NCBI GenBank assembly: GCA_030411725.1
Contig: MU839836.1
Location: 1,240,001 to 1,304,000 of the forward strand
Reading direction: 5' to 3'
Origin: Echria macrotheca
Taxonomy: Eukaryota > Ascomycota > Sordariomycetes > Sordariales > Schizotheciaceae
DNA length: 64,000 nt
This document shows, piece after piece, positions 32,182 through 43,454 of this stretch; position 1 is the stretch's first letter; every line of letters starts with the position of its first letter. The position numbers and the translations under genes are program-made. A model generated the notes under the pieces. That model was not told the DNA's origin. It saw nothing but the letters and a program-made list of their open reading frames with translations, and searched no databases.

Positions 32182-33925
32182 ATGGCTACCCCGGCTGTTC
32201 AGGTTGAGCCCGAGCAACTCGCGCTCGAGCAACCCGCTCCCGAGCAGGTGTCTCCTGAGCAGGTCGCTCCTGAGCAGGTGGTTTTGCCTGGAGAGACTTC
32301 CGAGCACAACCTCGCTCCGGCTACGGATCCCATCACACCCAATAGCGACGCTATCAGCTCGACTGGCATCGACGATTGCGAGGAGACCACCACACCACCC
32401 GTCGACACTGATTCCAATGACAGAGTGTCAGCTTCATCTGAAGCTCCACCTGCGGCTTTACCTGTAGCTTCACCTGCAGTGGCTGTGTCTGAAGCTGATG
32501 GTAATCTTGAGCATAATGATTCCCCCACCGCCAATACATTACGAACTGACGAACTTCCAGCGACGGCCAAGCACAGCAATGAGTCCGGGAACAGCGACGA
32601 ATATGACAAATATGCCAAGCTCCCCGTGACTTCGTATCATACTGATGCGGACATCTATGTCAAAGTTCGTGGGCACGAAGGCGAAGTTCTCTACAAGGTG
32701 CTCACTTCGAATATGGCCTCTGCGTCGCCTGTTTGGCGCAAGATGGTTTACAGCAAATCGTTCGTTCGCCCGACCAATCGCAAGTGGGTGATTGAGATGA
32801 CGGGTCCCGGGGACGACGCTCTGGGTCTCGACATCATCTTTTCCATCATTCATTGGAAATTCCACGATCTTCCCTCCCACCCCTGCTTGGAGGAGCTCTA
32901 TGCGGTTGCCAGAGTGGCTGAGAAGTACGACTGCTCTCATGTACTCGTCCCATATATGGAAGACTGGTATGCTATTTCCTCCTTCACCCGTGGTTCTTCA
33001 CTATGGTCTTTGAACCACACGTCAATCGTCCCTACGGGGATTCTAACATCTGTTGACTGACCCATTTGCCAGGATGATTTCATTTAACCGGCATTGTCTC
33101 TTGTTTGACCAGAAATCCGACCATGATGAAAAGGCGCTGTTTGTCGCTTGGGCGTTTGGCGAGGGCCGTTGGTTCCCAAAGTTGACTACTTTCGTTGCAT
33201 ACAAGTCGTCTCTCGGTGAGAACGGCGTGCTTCTCGACTCGCATGGTCATCCTTGGGAGGATAGACTCCCCGACCCCGTCGTGGGTAAGATTTGGCAGTC
33301 ATCACGTTCATACTTGCAGGCTGACTATTACACAATAGATTTCGTCGAGAACACGCGTGAGCAGGCAGTACACCGCTTGCTGACCAATCTCAAGAACTCA
33401 TACGAGCAACTGGTCATGGTTACCCCCGAGGACTCAACCAAGTTTTGTCTCGCAAAGGGCGCCGATGATACCATCAAGGAGCAGTGTCAGGTTCAGCAGC
33501 TTGGCTCGCTGATTAACGGACTAACCTGGGCTGGACTGATGCCAATTCCCAGCCCTGAGACATACCAGGGAACTGTTTCTGAGCTCTCGGCCAAGATTCG
33601 GGGCATGAAGATTCTATACTACAAGGTTCCCGGAAGCAAGCCTCACCAGGACTTCCACATCAACTGCGGTGGTAAGCACAAAGAGGCAGTTACCGAGGCG
33701 ACCCCCAGCACCGTCAAGCTTGACTCAGAGCTCATAGTGGAGCTGAAGAGTCGGGCTTACCGATGTGGCGCGTACGTGGAGATCCATTTCCACCCATACG
33801 GGGAGAAGATGGATTCGGTCGCGGAAGCTCGTTTGTTGCAGACTCTCCGGGAAGACGGACATCGTTTCAAGCAGCAGGAGGATTTTGTCACGGCTCCGGA
33901 TTATTACTCTGAGAGTAGCCACTAG
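32182..33925 (+). CDS. BTB/POZ domain protein
   Basis: Exons 32182-32966 and 33073-33925 give 545 residues; the 106-nt intron starts GTATGC and ends TGCCAG. The N terminus carries a short tandem array of EQ(V/P)xPEQV-type units followed by an acidic Thr/Ser-rich region. A BTB-like fold begins near residue 153 (DIYVKVRGHEGEVLYKVLTS, ASPVWRKMVY) and ends after LEELYAVARVAEKYDCSHVL near residue 255. The C-terminal half has charged helices and no kelch repeats. BTB domains mediate dimerisation or Cullin-3 binding, but this fungal subclass is mostly uncharacterised. The start at 32182 is chosen over the ATG at 31987 because the extra leader is low complexity. Confidence 0.85.
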
Positions 33926-34831
33926 TAACACACGCCAAGATGAAGGGGAAGGAAGGTAACGCCTGAGCGTGGAGTGGTGTCTGTGTTGTGGATCCGACAA
34001 CGGTGGGCTAGATATGATGGATTTGCCGCATTGGCATCCACGTTGACGTGGAGGCGGCAAGGTTTCTGGCACTGGTTTTTTTACATGTCTTTCCATGATA
34101 GGACCCCGGTCGAGACTAGGTTGTCAGATGCCCAAGCATAGATAAGGTAGATGTCCTGAATGCTCAGTCGGATTGAAGAACCGGAAAGCAACTCCCACGG
34201 TGACGTGAGGCTGGCGAGGTAGACTTCAGCTAGGGCAACTGACCCTCTGTCTCACTTAAGATTCAGGACCGTGTAAAAGACATTGAACGGAGCGGGGCAA
34301 TAAGCGTGAGTCCGGGTGTGGGTTGTCCTCCTCGGTCAACCCTGGTGTCACCGGCCCCCACGGGCTCACGACGCACAACCACCGGTTAAACAGCGGTCAT
34401 CCACAGGATGGCAGGAGCATAGTAGTACAGATTTTGAATCATGTCGCACATGGATAACGCCCGCACAGAGGGGAGCGAGAGACGCAGAGAGGTTGGCGCC
34501 CTGCATCGGGCATCCGAGACAGGGTCTCCGTGCAGCAGCTGGTTGTGTTTGGGACAGCGGACAATATTCACTCTCGGGATGATACCTGAGATATGGGGTC
34601 CAGATGCGGATTTATGGGCAAGACAGTTGAATGTCTGCATTTTGTTTATGGGTCGAGTGGTTGATAAATGGTTTGAGTGGTGCTGATTCCTGGCGGGCTT
34701 TCTTTGGAGGTGCAGCCCAGGTTCATTCTTCTGATCTTACCATCTTTTTAACCTGCATCTGGACAGCTGACGGCTAGTACGGACACGGCGCGGGCGACGT
34801 ATTATCACACAGGGGAAAGTGGAAAGGAAGG
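33926..34831. other. Intergenic region, 0.9 kb
   Basis: Nothing beyond ordinary flanking sequence is seen. Short open stretches near 34316-34686 have no domain signal. Confidence 0.5.
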
Positions 34832-35920
34832 ATGAGCTCGGCCGCGACAAGGATCCCGACTACTTTCCCGACACCGGGGCGTCCATCCCCAAGGGTGGTC
34901 GATTCGCTCCCGCCCGGGGGTGCCACCAGCGCCGGAAGCCGGATCAACATACCCGTCCGCCACCAGACGCCCGGCACGGCCATTTCGTCGCCGATCGAGA
35001 GGAACAGGTGGTTCTGCTGTCGCTGTGCGAGGGATGGATATCGTGACCCCGTCGGGATGCGCATCCTCGCGTGTCAATGGGATAACGCCGGGGACGACGA
35101 GTACGATGACGAGAGCGAAGCTGAGGAAGACTACGAGGATGATGACCTATCTTTTTATGACTACTCTTCTTGTCAGTCTGGGTCTACTACGGTCAATGGC
35201 ACGCCAGGATGTGGAAGGACAAGGGGAGGCGGAGGGGGACGGGTGGTAGGAGGAGGGGCGAGGTTGGCGAGATGTTGGCGGCAGAATTGTGGGCATCACG
35301 TTCGCTGCCAGAACTGTGTTGTTGGGCCGAGTCATGACATTCGCAGGGTGTCGCGCACCGCGGGCGGGTTGCATGCTAGTCCGGTATTTATCGACCCGAC
35401 TAACTGGGAGTGTGAATGCGGCGAGTGGGTGAGGAATACGCTCGTCTTTCCGACGTTATCGCCGCCACCGTCGTCCTCGTCGTCGAGCGGGGGAATGAGT
35501 GTCGGGGCGGGTATGCTCTGTGCGAACCCGGGCGGGTGTCCGATGCGGTGGAGGGCTGGCGAGGGACGGGGGATTCTGCATGGCGGGAGTACGGTGGTGA
35601 ATCGGTTCGGGCAGCGGCTTGGGACGGCGGATCAGTCGGTCGTGGTCAGGGGCGGCCCGTGGTGGTGGCAGCGGAGGGCGCTGGCAAGGGTTGACTGTGT
35701 GTTTCTCAATGAGTTTCGCAGGCCGGAGCATCGGCGGCTCGATGGGGGGAGGGGATTCGTGTGGAGGGAGGGAGAGCCAGTTCCTGGGTATCGGCCTAGA
35801 CGGGCGCCAGCTGGATCGCTATTTCGCTGTTTAGATGAGTATGACGCTGAGTACGAGCACGAATACTGGATGGAGATTCCTGGGGGTTTAACTAGCACGT
35901 ACTATAGCCCACGGCCTTGA
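34832..35920 (+). CDS. Cys-rich fungal zinc-ribbon-type protein
   Basis: Single exon, 362 residues. Cys clusters follow a metal-binding rhythm: WFCCRCARDG near residue 60, CWRQNCGHHVRCQNC near 150, WECECGEW near 195, and a final CANPGGC. An acidic stretch (DDEYDDESEAEEDYEDDD) and Gly-rich linkers separate them. The layout resembles fungal proteins with a probable double zinc ribbon, possibly protein- or nucleic-acid-binding; the function is unknown. The sense strand changes from C-rich at the start to strongly G-rich over the second half. Confidence 0.7.
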   Translation: MSSAATRIPTTFPTPGRPSPRVVDSLPPGGATSAGSRINIPVRHQTPGTAISSPIERNRWFCCRCARDGYRDPVGMRILACQWDNAGDDEYDDESEAEEDYEDDDLSFYDYSSCQSGSTTVNGTPGCGRTRGGGGGRVVGGGARLARCWRQNCGHHVRCQNCVVGPSHDIRRVSRTAGGLHASPVFIDPTNWECECGEWVRNTLVFPTLSPPPSSSSSSGGMSVGAGMLCANPGGCPMRWRAGEGRGILHGGSTVVNRFGQRLGTADQSVVVRGGPWWWQRRALARVDCVFLNEFRRPEHRRLDGGRGFVWREGEPVPGYRPRRAPAGSLFRCLDEYDAEYEHEYWMEIPGGLTSTYYSPRP

Positions 35921-37196
35921 GCTCGGTGTTTTGGGCGACAAGTAGCGATGCGTACTATCCCAGCCCAGCGAAACCGGGCAAACCTTTGGCTTCGACACTA
36001 GGGGAAGAATTTGATGAAGACTGTTCGCAAACTAGGTTTGGGGGAGTCCTGAGCCCTGGCCTTCCATTACGTGTTCAAGATACCTAGACTTGGAGGGACA
36101 CTGGGAGGAGATGTTGTTGCAAGGGAACGGGTCAAGCACCCGTGTTTGGCGGGGTACGGAGGTAATTTCGCCCAGTGCGATCCCGACAAGGAAGATGGTG
36201 CCGGTGTATTTTATTTTCGCCGAATTATCTAGCCACTCCAATCAGTCTCACTGTGAATAAACACCGTCACAAGACATAGTGAGACGGTAGCGTACGACAA
36301 AGCGGTGTTGGGATAACAAGAAAAGACCCCATCCCTTCGAATTGAAGCTTGGCACTTCCCGATAAGGTTATCCGCCACATGATATCGCACCCAACAAGCG
36401 GCACTCCATGACGAATGCGGCTGTCTTTTGGGCTTTTGCCGTCCGACGAGCTTGCGCACTATCCCTGCAGCTGTAGGCGGCTCGAAGCTAAATATGCTTT
36501 GAATTTCAGACCAGACGCTATTCTCGCAAGCTCAGGCTAGCTCAACTGCTGCGTTAGTCACTGTAAATCCCTATATATACAAAGGCACCCCAACGGCAAG
36601 CAGTCAACAATCTTCCATCTCGGGCGGTGCCGAAAGGAGGGGTGCCGCTTAAGCTGACGTAAGAGTTCGTGCACGGACCACATATCTTGCTTCCCCCACA
36701 AGACACCCATCACTGACCAATCCGAAGGCTGCATCGATTTTTTTCTGCGGGGAGTCAAAAATTTAGCATCACTCCGATTGCTTGGGCTTGCCTGGATCCA
36801 GTCGGCAACACTGCGCTTCCCCAGCCGCCGTTCAACGTGCCCGCAACGCCGCTGAGCAGAGTTGTTGGACCGACCTGCCTTGTGACAGCCAACAACCGCC
36901 TCTGCTCGAGTTGCTGCTCGGCATCCTCATGGTAATCTACGATTGACCGCCTCTCTGTCTTCCCCGACTTGCTGACTCCCGTCAACAGAGCGTTGGGTAA
37001 CGCGTTACACACAGGCCGGTTCTTGATGTCGCCCAGTCATCGGGCTCGCCGTTCCGATCCTCATTCAAGAGTTTGGGGCTGAAAACCCAGTGTGCCTGCC
37101 TCCACGGTCCTTCCTCGACGGTTTTGCCTTCTCGTCGCCCACCTTTTCCTTCCAAGTCGACTGCTGTTCGAGACCTTTTGAACGCAAACCGCGACC
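35921..37196. other. Intergenic region, 1.3 kb
   Basis: Promoter and 5' UTR of the large BTB-like gene; CT-rich from about 37080. No gene is supported. Confidence 0.5.
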
Positions 37197-39518
37197 ATGG
37201 CCCCTCGAAACGGTGACGACACCGCGGGCAAACCAGCAAAGGTGGGCAATCGCCGAGCTGCGTCCAAGGTCGTCCCCGTCATTCCCCTCACATACCCTCA
37301 GCGCCCTGTTAGCAAGCAGGGCTCGGCGACCCAGCAATCCTCTCCGATCCAGGAACATCAACCCCGCCACGAGATTGCTGAGAGCCACGGGGAATTGTCC
37401 CTGACCAACGCAGGCGAGTCCCAAGAACACAACGGAGGCAAACCCGAGGCCGGTCAGACCCTGGAGCTGGCTCATGCCCAAGACAACGCGGTTGATTCGG
37501 CGATGGAATCTGAGAAACACATATCGCCAGCTGCACCGGAGTCGACGGCCCTGGCACAGTCGCTGGTGACAGCTACCCCGTCAGCGGTCGCATCTACAGG
37601 TATGAATAACTCACCGTTCCTCTTCCTCCAGCAAGCCGCGCTCTTTGGCTCCTGTCCTCCACTCGTTCTTATTGCTGACCTTGCCCAAGGCACACCTACA
37701 GTGATTGCAGGTCTGCCCAGCTCCTCTGGTGCCTCTGCGAACCCCACCCACGTCGGACTACCCACAACCAACGGATCAGGCCTCCGGGACGCAATTCACG
37801 CGCAGCCCGTCATGCCTCCCCACCCTGGCCTGGCTTTCCGCCATTTCCACCAGGCTCGCCCCAGCAACGGCAGTATGATGTTTGGTGGATTCCAGGGCTC
37901 GAACAACACGTCGCCTGCTCCACATTCCGGCAGCGGCTTCGTGCCTCCTGAGATGTTGCCATGCCCCCCTTCCGTTCCTCTTGACGGTTACGGTCGCCCG
38001 TTGTTGATATCCCCGACGGCGGATGGATACCCGCCTCAGCTAGGTCACCATGCGCCCCCGACACCACACAGTTTTCAGGGGTCGCAGTCGTCGGCTCCGG
38101 TAGATGACCACCGCCCGATGAATCCCTATGCGGCCGTCAGCGGGACAAATGGCTACCCGACCAGCCATCACTCGGGGGTTTCTTTGTCAGCCAATGCCAT
38201 CAACGGACATGGGAATGGCCCCGTGCCTCCCGCGGGCCCGGTTGCGTTGCCGGGCTCGGATTCGGTGTGGGATCTGCGCAACCAAGAAGAAGCTCTCATG
38301 TTCGTCCGTAATGGGATTGACTCGCCAACCTTCAGCGATTGTATTCTCGAAGTTCGGTTTTCAGAAAATACCTATATCGTGGGACACCCGGACTCCCCAC
38401 GGCTGCGCTCGCTCGTCCGGATTCCGGCCCATCGATTCATCCTCTCTCGAAGCCCCACGCTTCTCGGCGTGTTGAAGTCGCAGAACGTCGGCGCTGGTGG
38501 TGTGTTGTGCCTTGACATCGCCGGAGACCATATGAGATCAGACGTCTTCTGGTATGTTCTGCGAACGCTGTATGGCTGGACATTCGGCAACGGCTTCCTT
38601 CCTAGCGATCTTAGCGTGTTGAATGTCGTCGATGATCTCAACTTGGCTCTCTGTTACATCGACATGGGTAACTATCTCCAGCTTCCTTGGGTTCAGTCAA
38701 CCGCTGTGCGACGCGCGATCCAGTTAATCTGCTGGGAGACTTTGGAGACTGCCGTTACCTTTACCCTGAGGCGCGTTATGGGGGCATCACGCATCCGCCG
38801 CAAGCCAGTCTATCCCTTGCAGCTCCTCGACCACCTTCTGGTTTTCATAATCAAGAACTTTCCTAGAGACTTTGTTCTCGATGTCAACGTTACGGCTGGC
38901 AATCATCAGTTCAAACGTCTTCCTGCCGACATTGCACAACCCCCGCCGAGCCCGCCTCCCATTGCCAATGGTTCGTCGGGTAGTCTCCACAGTCGGCAGC
39001 CCTCAAGAGCGCAGGGATCGGTAGTTGGGGCTCAGCGCTTGCCAGCCAACCCGCGCCTCTCCAAGATCAAATTTGGAGACATCTCCCCAGAGCGGAATGG
39101 ACTGAGCCCTGACGACGAGGCCGAAGCTCCCCGACGCCGCGCACCGACCCATAACGAGACGATCCTCTCTCAGATCATCCTCAATCTTCCCTATGAGCAT
39201 CTCAAGCAAGTTCTGGAGGATCCCAGTCTTGGCGGCATGCCGGGAGAACTCGACCCCTCGGCGCGATTCTCGATTATCAGCGAGATCATTGCTGAACGGG
39301 AAGCACGACGGATGCGCACACTTGATCCGTCACAGGAGCAGCTCAAATACTTCCAGCAGGTCCTCCGCGACTCAGCCGCCCCGTTGGTCGTCGAGCAGAT
39401 GGAGGATCTCATGGTCAACAACATGGGCTATAAGGAGGAAGTGTGCTCCGGGGATGGTCCATTTCTCGTACACAGTTGGACTCACTCAGAGTCCAACTCT
39501 GCCAACGTCAGCGTCTGA
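37197..39518 (+). CDS. Large fungal protein with BTB-like domain
   Basis: Open for 773 residues without splicing. A likely 102-nt intron at 37600-37701 (GTATGA...GCTGACC...CTACAG, phase kept) would remove a hydrophobic stretch (PFLFLQQAALFG...) that looks unlike its surroundings and leave 739 residues. The N-terminal 340 residues are Pro/Ser/Gly/His-rich and disordered. A BTB-like domain follows (about 375-470, unspliced numbering): FSDCILEVRF, LVRIPAHRFILSRSPTLLGVL, DVFWYVLRTLYGW. Then come helical BACK-like regions (ALCYIDMGNYLQL, LLDHLLVFIIKNFPRDFVLD). The C terminus has helical, charged segments (ILNLPYEHLKQVLEDP, EIIAEREARRMR). This architecture is common in filamentous ascomycetes; the function is not established. 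Confidence 0.85.
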   Translation: MAPRNGDDTAGKPAKVGNRRAASKVVPVIPLTYPQRPVSKQGSATQQSSPIQEHQPRHEIAESHGELSLTNAGESQEHNGGKPEAGQTLELAHAQDNAVDSAMESEKHISPAAPESTALAQSLVTATPSAVASTGMNNSPFLFLQQAALFGSCPPLVLIADLAQGTPTVIAGLPSSSGASANPTHVGLPTTNGSGLRDAIHAQPVMPPHPGLAFRHFHQARPSNGSMMFGGFQGSNNTSPAPHSGSGFVPPEMLPCPPSVPLDGYGRPLLISPTADGYPPQLGHHAPPTPHSFQGSQSSAPVDDHRPMNPYAAVSGTNGYPTSHHSGVSLSANAINGHGNGPVPPAGPVALPGSDSVWDLRNQEEALMFVRNGIDSPTFSDCILEVRFSENTYIVGHPDSPRLRSLVRIPAHRFILSRSPTLLGVLKSQNVGAGGVLCLDIAGDHMRSDVFWYVLRTLYGWTFGNGFLPSDLSVLNVVDDLNLALCYIDMGNYLQLPWVQSTAVRRAIQLICWETLETAVTFTLRRVMGASRIRRKPVYPLQLLDHLLVFIIKNFPRDFVLDVNVTAGNHQFKRLPADIAQPPPSPPPIANGSSGSLHSRQPSRAQGSVVGAQRLPANPRLSKIKFGDISPERNGLSPDDEAEAPRRRAPTHNETILSQIILNLPYEHLKQVLEDPSLGGMPGELDPSARFSIISEIIAEREARRMRTLDPSQEQLKYFQQVLRDSAAPLVVEQMEDLMVNNMGYKEEVCSGDGPFLVHSWTHSESNSANVSV

Positions 39519-40833
39519 CAAGCCCCTGGCCCGGGAGAGCTTCCGGCTACCCAGCACTGATGACTGATGACTTTGGGACTCACGCCTTTTCTTACTTTCT
39601 TGTTGTACTGTGCCTCCTTCACACGTCATACAACACTTTCTAATCAGCGTCACGATTATGTTTTCTTTCACCCCTGCATGGCGTCGGAGTTGATTGAGTT
39701 ACACAAAAAAAAAACATAGCCTTGTTGATGAGAGGCTACTCTTTGGGATGGGGTTCGGGTCGGATTGCGTCTGATTTTGGGATGCGGGCGTGTCACTCCG
39801 GGATGCTGACCACGCAACATACTTTGGGCGTGGCGGATAGAAGGTTTGTAGACGGCCAAGAAAGTCTGACCTCCTTCGGCACCGGTCTGCCGCTTCGTCA
39901 CGTACCCTAGCGCGGCCTGCAAAGCATGATGACTGCTTTCCAGATGGTGGAGGAGTATGGATCTTGGTCTATGCCGGGTCTGGATGAAAGGATGTTTGCG
40001 CAGCACTCTTCAGGCAGCCGCGAGACGGGTTCTGGGATGGGGTGACGGGGTGGAGGGCAGAAGGATCACAAAAACAAGTGCTTTGTGTTAGGTCGGACTG
40101 GGGACATTACATGAGTTGCCATTCTTGAAAGCTCATGGGGTGGAGCTATTACGGAAGGCTTGTAGAAAACAAGTGGTTTATGATGGTCTGAGACGACCAG
40201 GCCATGTTTGTAGGCATCCGGACTCGCATGATTGAGTCAGGCAGCGAAGACAGCTAGTTAGGACAGTTAACTAGCGATCGAATGCATAGACAGTATTTTG
40301 ATGGGATTTGACAAGAATTTTGGCAAAAGTGAACGCGTCGAGTCGCGTCTGGAACGTGTGGGCGGTAGGATGAGGGGTTCTGCGCATTGAATGACGGCAT
40401 GGTTCAATCAAAGACACCCCTGTGAAGTGGGGCCTGGGGAAGCGCTGCTGGGCTTGGCGGGCCCAAGGCCAATGCAGTGGCTGGACCGAGGCGAGCTCTC
40501 AGCATGTGCGAGGCAATCAAGCACCTGAAGAAGGTCAATCTCCCGCCTTTCTCCATCCACACACACACACACACAACACAGCCCACGCGCACTCGCTGAC
40601 AGGTTGCATAATACACCCACCGGCGCACCCGACCACCAGGTATTTGGGATTTCGGAAGTGGTCTGCGAAGAGGGACACGACGCAACTGACGCAAGTGAAG
40701 CGGATTGCGGGCGGACATTGATACCCGAGCTTCCGACTCCGGCCGCCGACGCGACAAGCAGACAAGCAGACAAGCATCCTCGCCGATTACGAATCGCCGG
40801 GCCAACATCGAGACACAATCCGAAACCACTCGA
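39519..40833. other. Intergenic region, 1.3 kb
   Basis: It holds 3' flank, promoter and 5' UTR. A (CA)n run lies at 40558-40576 and a triple ACAAGCAG repeat near 40754-40777, both just upstream of the next ATG. No gene is supported. Confidence 0.5.
40558..40576. repeat. (CA)n microsatellite
   Basis: About nine CA units lie in the upstream region of the TMEM135-like gene. Confidence 0.85.
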
Positions 40834-42774
40834 ATGGCATCCCGAGCGGGGCCGTCGTCGGGCGGCGGCTCCTCCCGCAGCGCGGCCGCTCCATCTGCAC
40901 GAGGGCCCGGCGCCCAGGGAACATCCAAGTCAACGTCCGACCTCATCCTCCGCAACGCGCTGCGCTACACCATCTCGGCGCGCGAGTACACGCTGCTCCA
41001 CAAATATGTCATCTCCCGCTCGCGCACGCTCAAGAAGCGCGCGCCCACGGTCGACACGGTGCAGCGCATGATGGAGGGGGATGGCGCAGGTCGGGGACGG
41101 GGGCAGAGCGTGAGCGATAAGACCAAGGGGAAGCGCAAGGCAGCAGGTGGAAGCAAAGATGACGAGAAGCGGGTGGTCAAGGCCGACGACTACAATGCGC
41201 GCGCGATCCGGCACTCGCTTCGGGTGTTTATTGCGACGGGCGCGCTCATGAAGCTCTGGGGCCTCGTGTCGGCCAAGCTGGCGGGGAGAAAGAAGGAGTC
41301 AGTATCTGCGAATAATCGGTATGTGTGCGTGGCTAACATTCTGTGTAGCTCTAGTACCGCGACGCAAAAGAAGCAGCCACTCCATAAGTCACCGACGCTC
41401 CGGCTGTCGCTATCGCTCAGTACCATCCTACTTCTGTACCGCTTGTTGTTCCGGTTCTTTACGAGACTACGCGCACATCTGCTTGACCCATCGGCGGCGC
41501 CGTTCCGGAATCGAAATCCCAAGACTACAAGCACACTGACGTCGCCGTTCGCGCCGGCGGTTGGTGCTTCCCTGGCTGGTCTGGCACTGGGTGTCTACCC
41601 AAGCCAGCAGCTGCGCGTGTCGATTGCTATCTACACTGTCTTCCGGGCGCTTGAGTTCAGCTGGAACTGCGCCGAGGAGAATGGCATGATCTGGGGCTGG
41701 GAGAAGGGCGTCAATGGAAGACCGGATAAGATGAGGACGAGGCCGGCATGGTGGGGAAGCTGGATGCTCCAGCCGTTTGCGTTTGGACAGCTCTTGCATG
41801 CCCTGGTGTTTGATCGCGAGTGCTTCCCGATCGTGAGTTTTTCCGTCATGTCAATAGCCAAGCTAACATGGATAGTCGTACGGCGACTGGATCTTCAAGT
41901 ATTCGTCGGCATACATCCACCAGAGACCCGACGGCTTTCCGATCAGCATTCAGTGGCCGAAGGTGTATGATATTGTGGATAGCCTCGCTGAGATGGCGCG
42001 GCTCAACTGGCCGTAAGTCATTGTCTCTTGGTAGAGGGCATAGCTAACAGGAGCAGGACTTTTATCTCACCGACTCTCTTCCCGGGCAAGGAGGATGTCC
42101 TTCCTCCTACCCTGACAGCGATTGCGCCCCTGACGTCAGGCGCACACCCTCTTATTAACTCGCTCTCGTGTGCTACGCTGCATCCAACCGATCCGTCTTG
42201 CACACGGACGTTCCTGACGTTCTGGCTGCGGTCGTTTCCGCCCCTGACGAGATTCCTTCTCTTGGCGTACTCGGCCATGGTCCTCCCACGGTTCAAGGCG
42301 ATCTACCACTTCCCCTTATCAACACTCCGCTACGTCATCTCGCGTGCCCTGCGCACCTCGGCCTTTGCGACCGGGTCCATCGCCACGGCCTGGTCGTCTA
42401 TCTGCTTCTTCCAGACGTGGTTCCCGCGCACCTTTCTGCCAACGCAGCGCTTTTTCCTGGGCGGATTCCTCGCTGGCTTCTGGGCGCTCGTCGAGCGTCG
42501 ACGTGGCCGCGGGGTATTCCTGTACAGTGCGCGCGTGAGCGTGGATAGTCTGTGGAAGGTGGGCGTCAAGCGGAGATGGTGGCGCGCCATGAAGGGCGGG
42601 GATGTGTGGTTGTTTGTGATGGCGCTGTTGCTCACGGGTGTGGTGTATGAGCGGGACGCGCGGGCTATCAAGGAGGGCAGCTGGCGGAAGGGGATCAGCT
42701 GGGTACGGGGCGAGGGGTGGAGGGATTGGAGTGTGGAGGAGGATGAGGAGGAGAAGGAGGAGGTTGAGATGTAA
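40834..42774 (+). CDS. TMEM135/PMP52-like multi-pass membrane protein
   Basis: Exons 40834-41832, 41876-42012 and 42057-42774 give 617 residues. Introns are 43 nt (GTGAGT...GCTAAC...GATAG) and 44 nt (GTAAGT...GCTAAC...GCAG). At least seven hydrophobic segments are visible, among them LRLSLSLSTILLLYRLLFRFF, the glycine-spaced VGASLAGLALGVYPSQ, RTFLTFWLRSFPPLTRFLLL and FFLGGFLAGFWALVE. The conserved-looking block ALEFSWNCAEENGMIWGWEK and the phrase HPTDPSCTRTFLTFW fit the fungal relatives of TMEM135, a protein linked to peroxisomes, mitochondria and lipid metabolism in animals. The C terminus is very acidic. ATG 40834 (MASRAGPSS) is preferred; an in-frame ATG at 40705 adds a low-complexity leader. 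A 30-nt intron-like string at 41319-41348 is left in the coding sequence. Confidence 0.8.
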
Positions 42775-43454
42775 GCTTGGGCGGGTTGATGATGACGATT
42801 ATGACGCTTTGTATGTTGGTAATATTGGTGATATCGTATGAGCGGTGGTTTTGGCCATGTGAAGAGGTCTTGTACACGTGTATGTACGGAGTAGACACAG
42901 GCAAGAGTCAACTGGATAGCGGATAGTTGGGCTTAGGTCTGTGTTTGTTGATGATATGAGAATAAAGCTGAATTAAAAAAAGTATGTATCGTATACAACT
43001 TTCCATGATTTCCCCCTTGAGTCTGTGTTTAGGCATGCAACTTTCCACTCTGGGGCCATGCGTGTAAGTCCATAGGTCGAGATCTGAGTGAGTTCCATCA
43101 GTGGGTTGGTATTTATGCATTCTGGTTTTGCAACTTCATCTTTTGTAGAGTCCACGGTTTGTTTTCAGATGCTATGATATCTTTTTCAAGAGACAGCCTT
43201 GAAGCCGTGGGCTGTGCAAAGGCACAATACGATCCTGCGCGTCCTCTCCCTTTTACACACTCGGGTCGAAATCCACTAGACCTACGTACTCGAATGACGA
43301 AGCACTGGATTCACGCTTCATCTGTGAGATATAGAGAGCACTAGTAGGATCTGTCCCAATTCAATCTTCAAACACCAACAGAATCTCATAAAAACATCTA
43401 GACCGTTACCCCCTAAAACCATACCTAACAAAACCCCCAGCAGAGAAACAAAAC
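42775..43454. other. Convergent intergenic region, 0.7 kb
   Basis: 3' flanks of the TMEM135-like (+) and GNAT (-) genes. Nothing else is seen. Confidence 0.5.
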
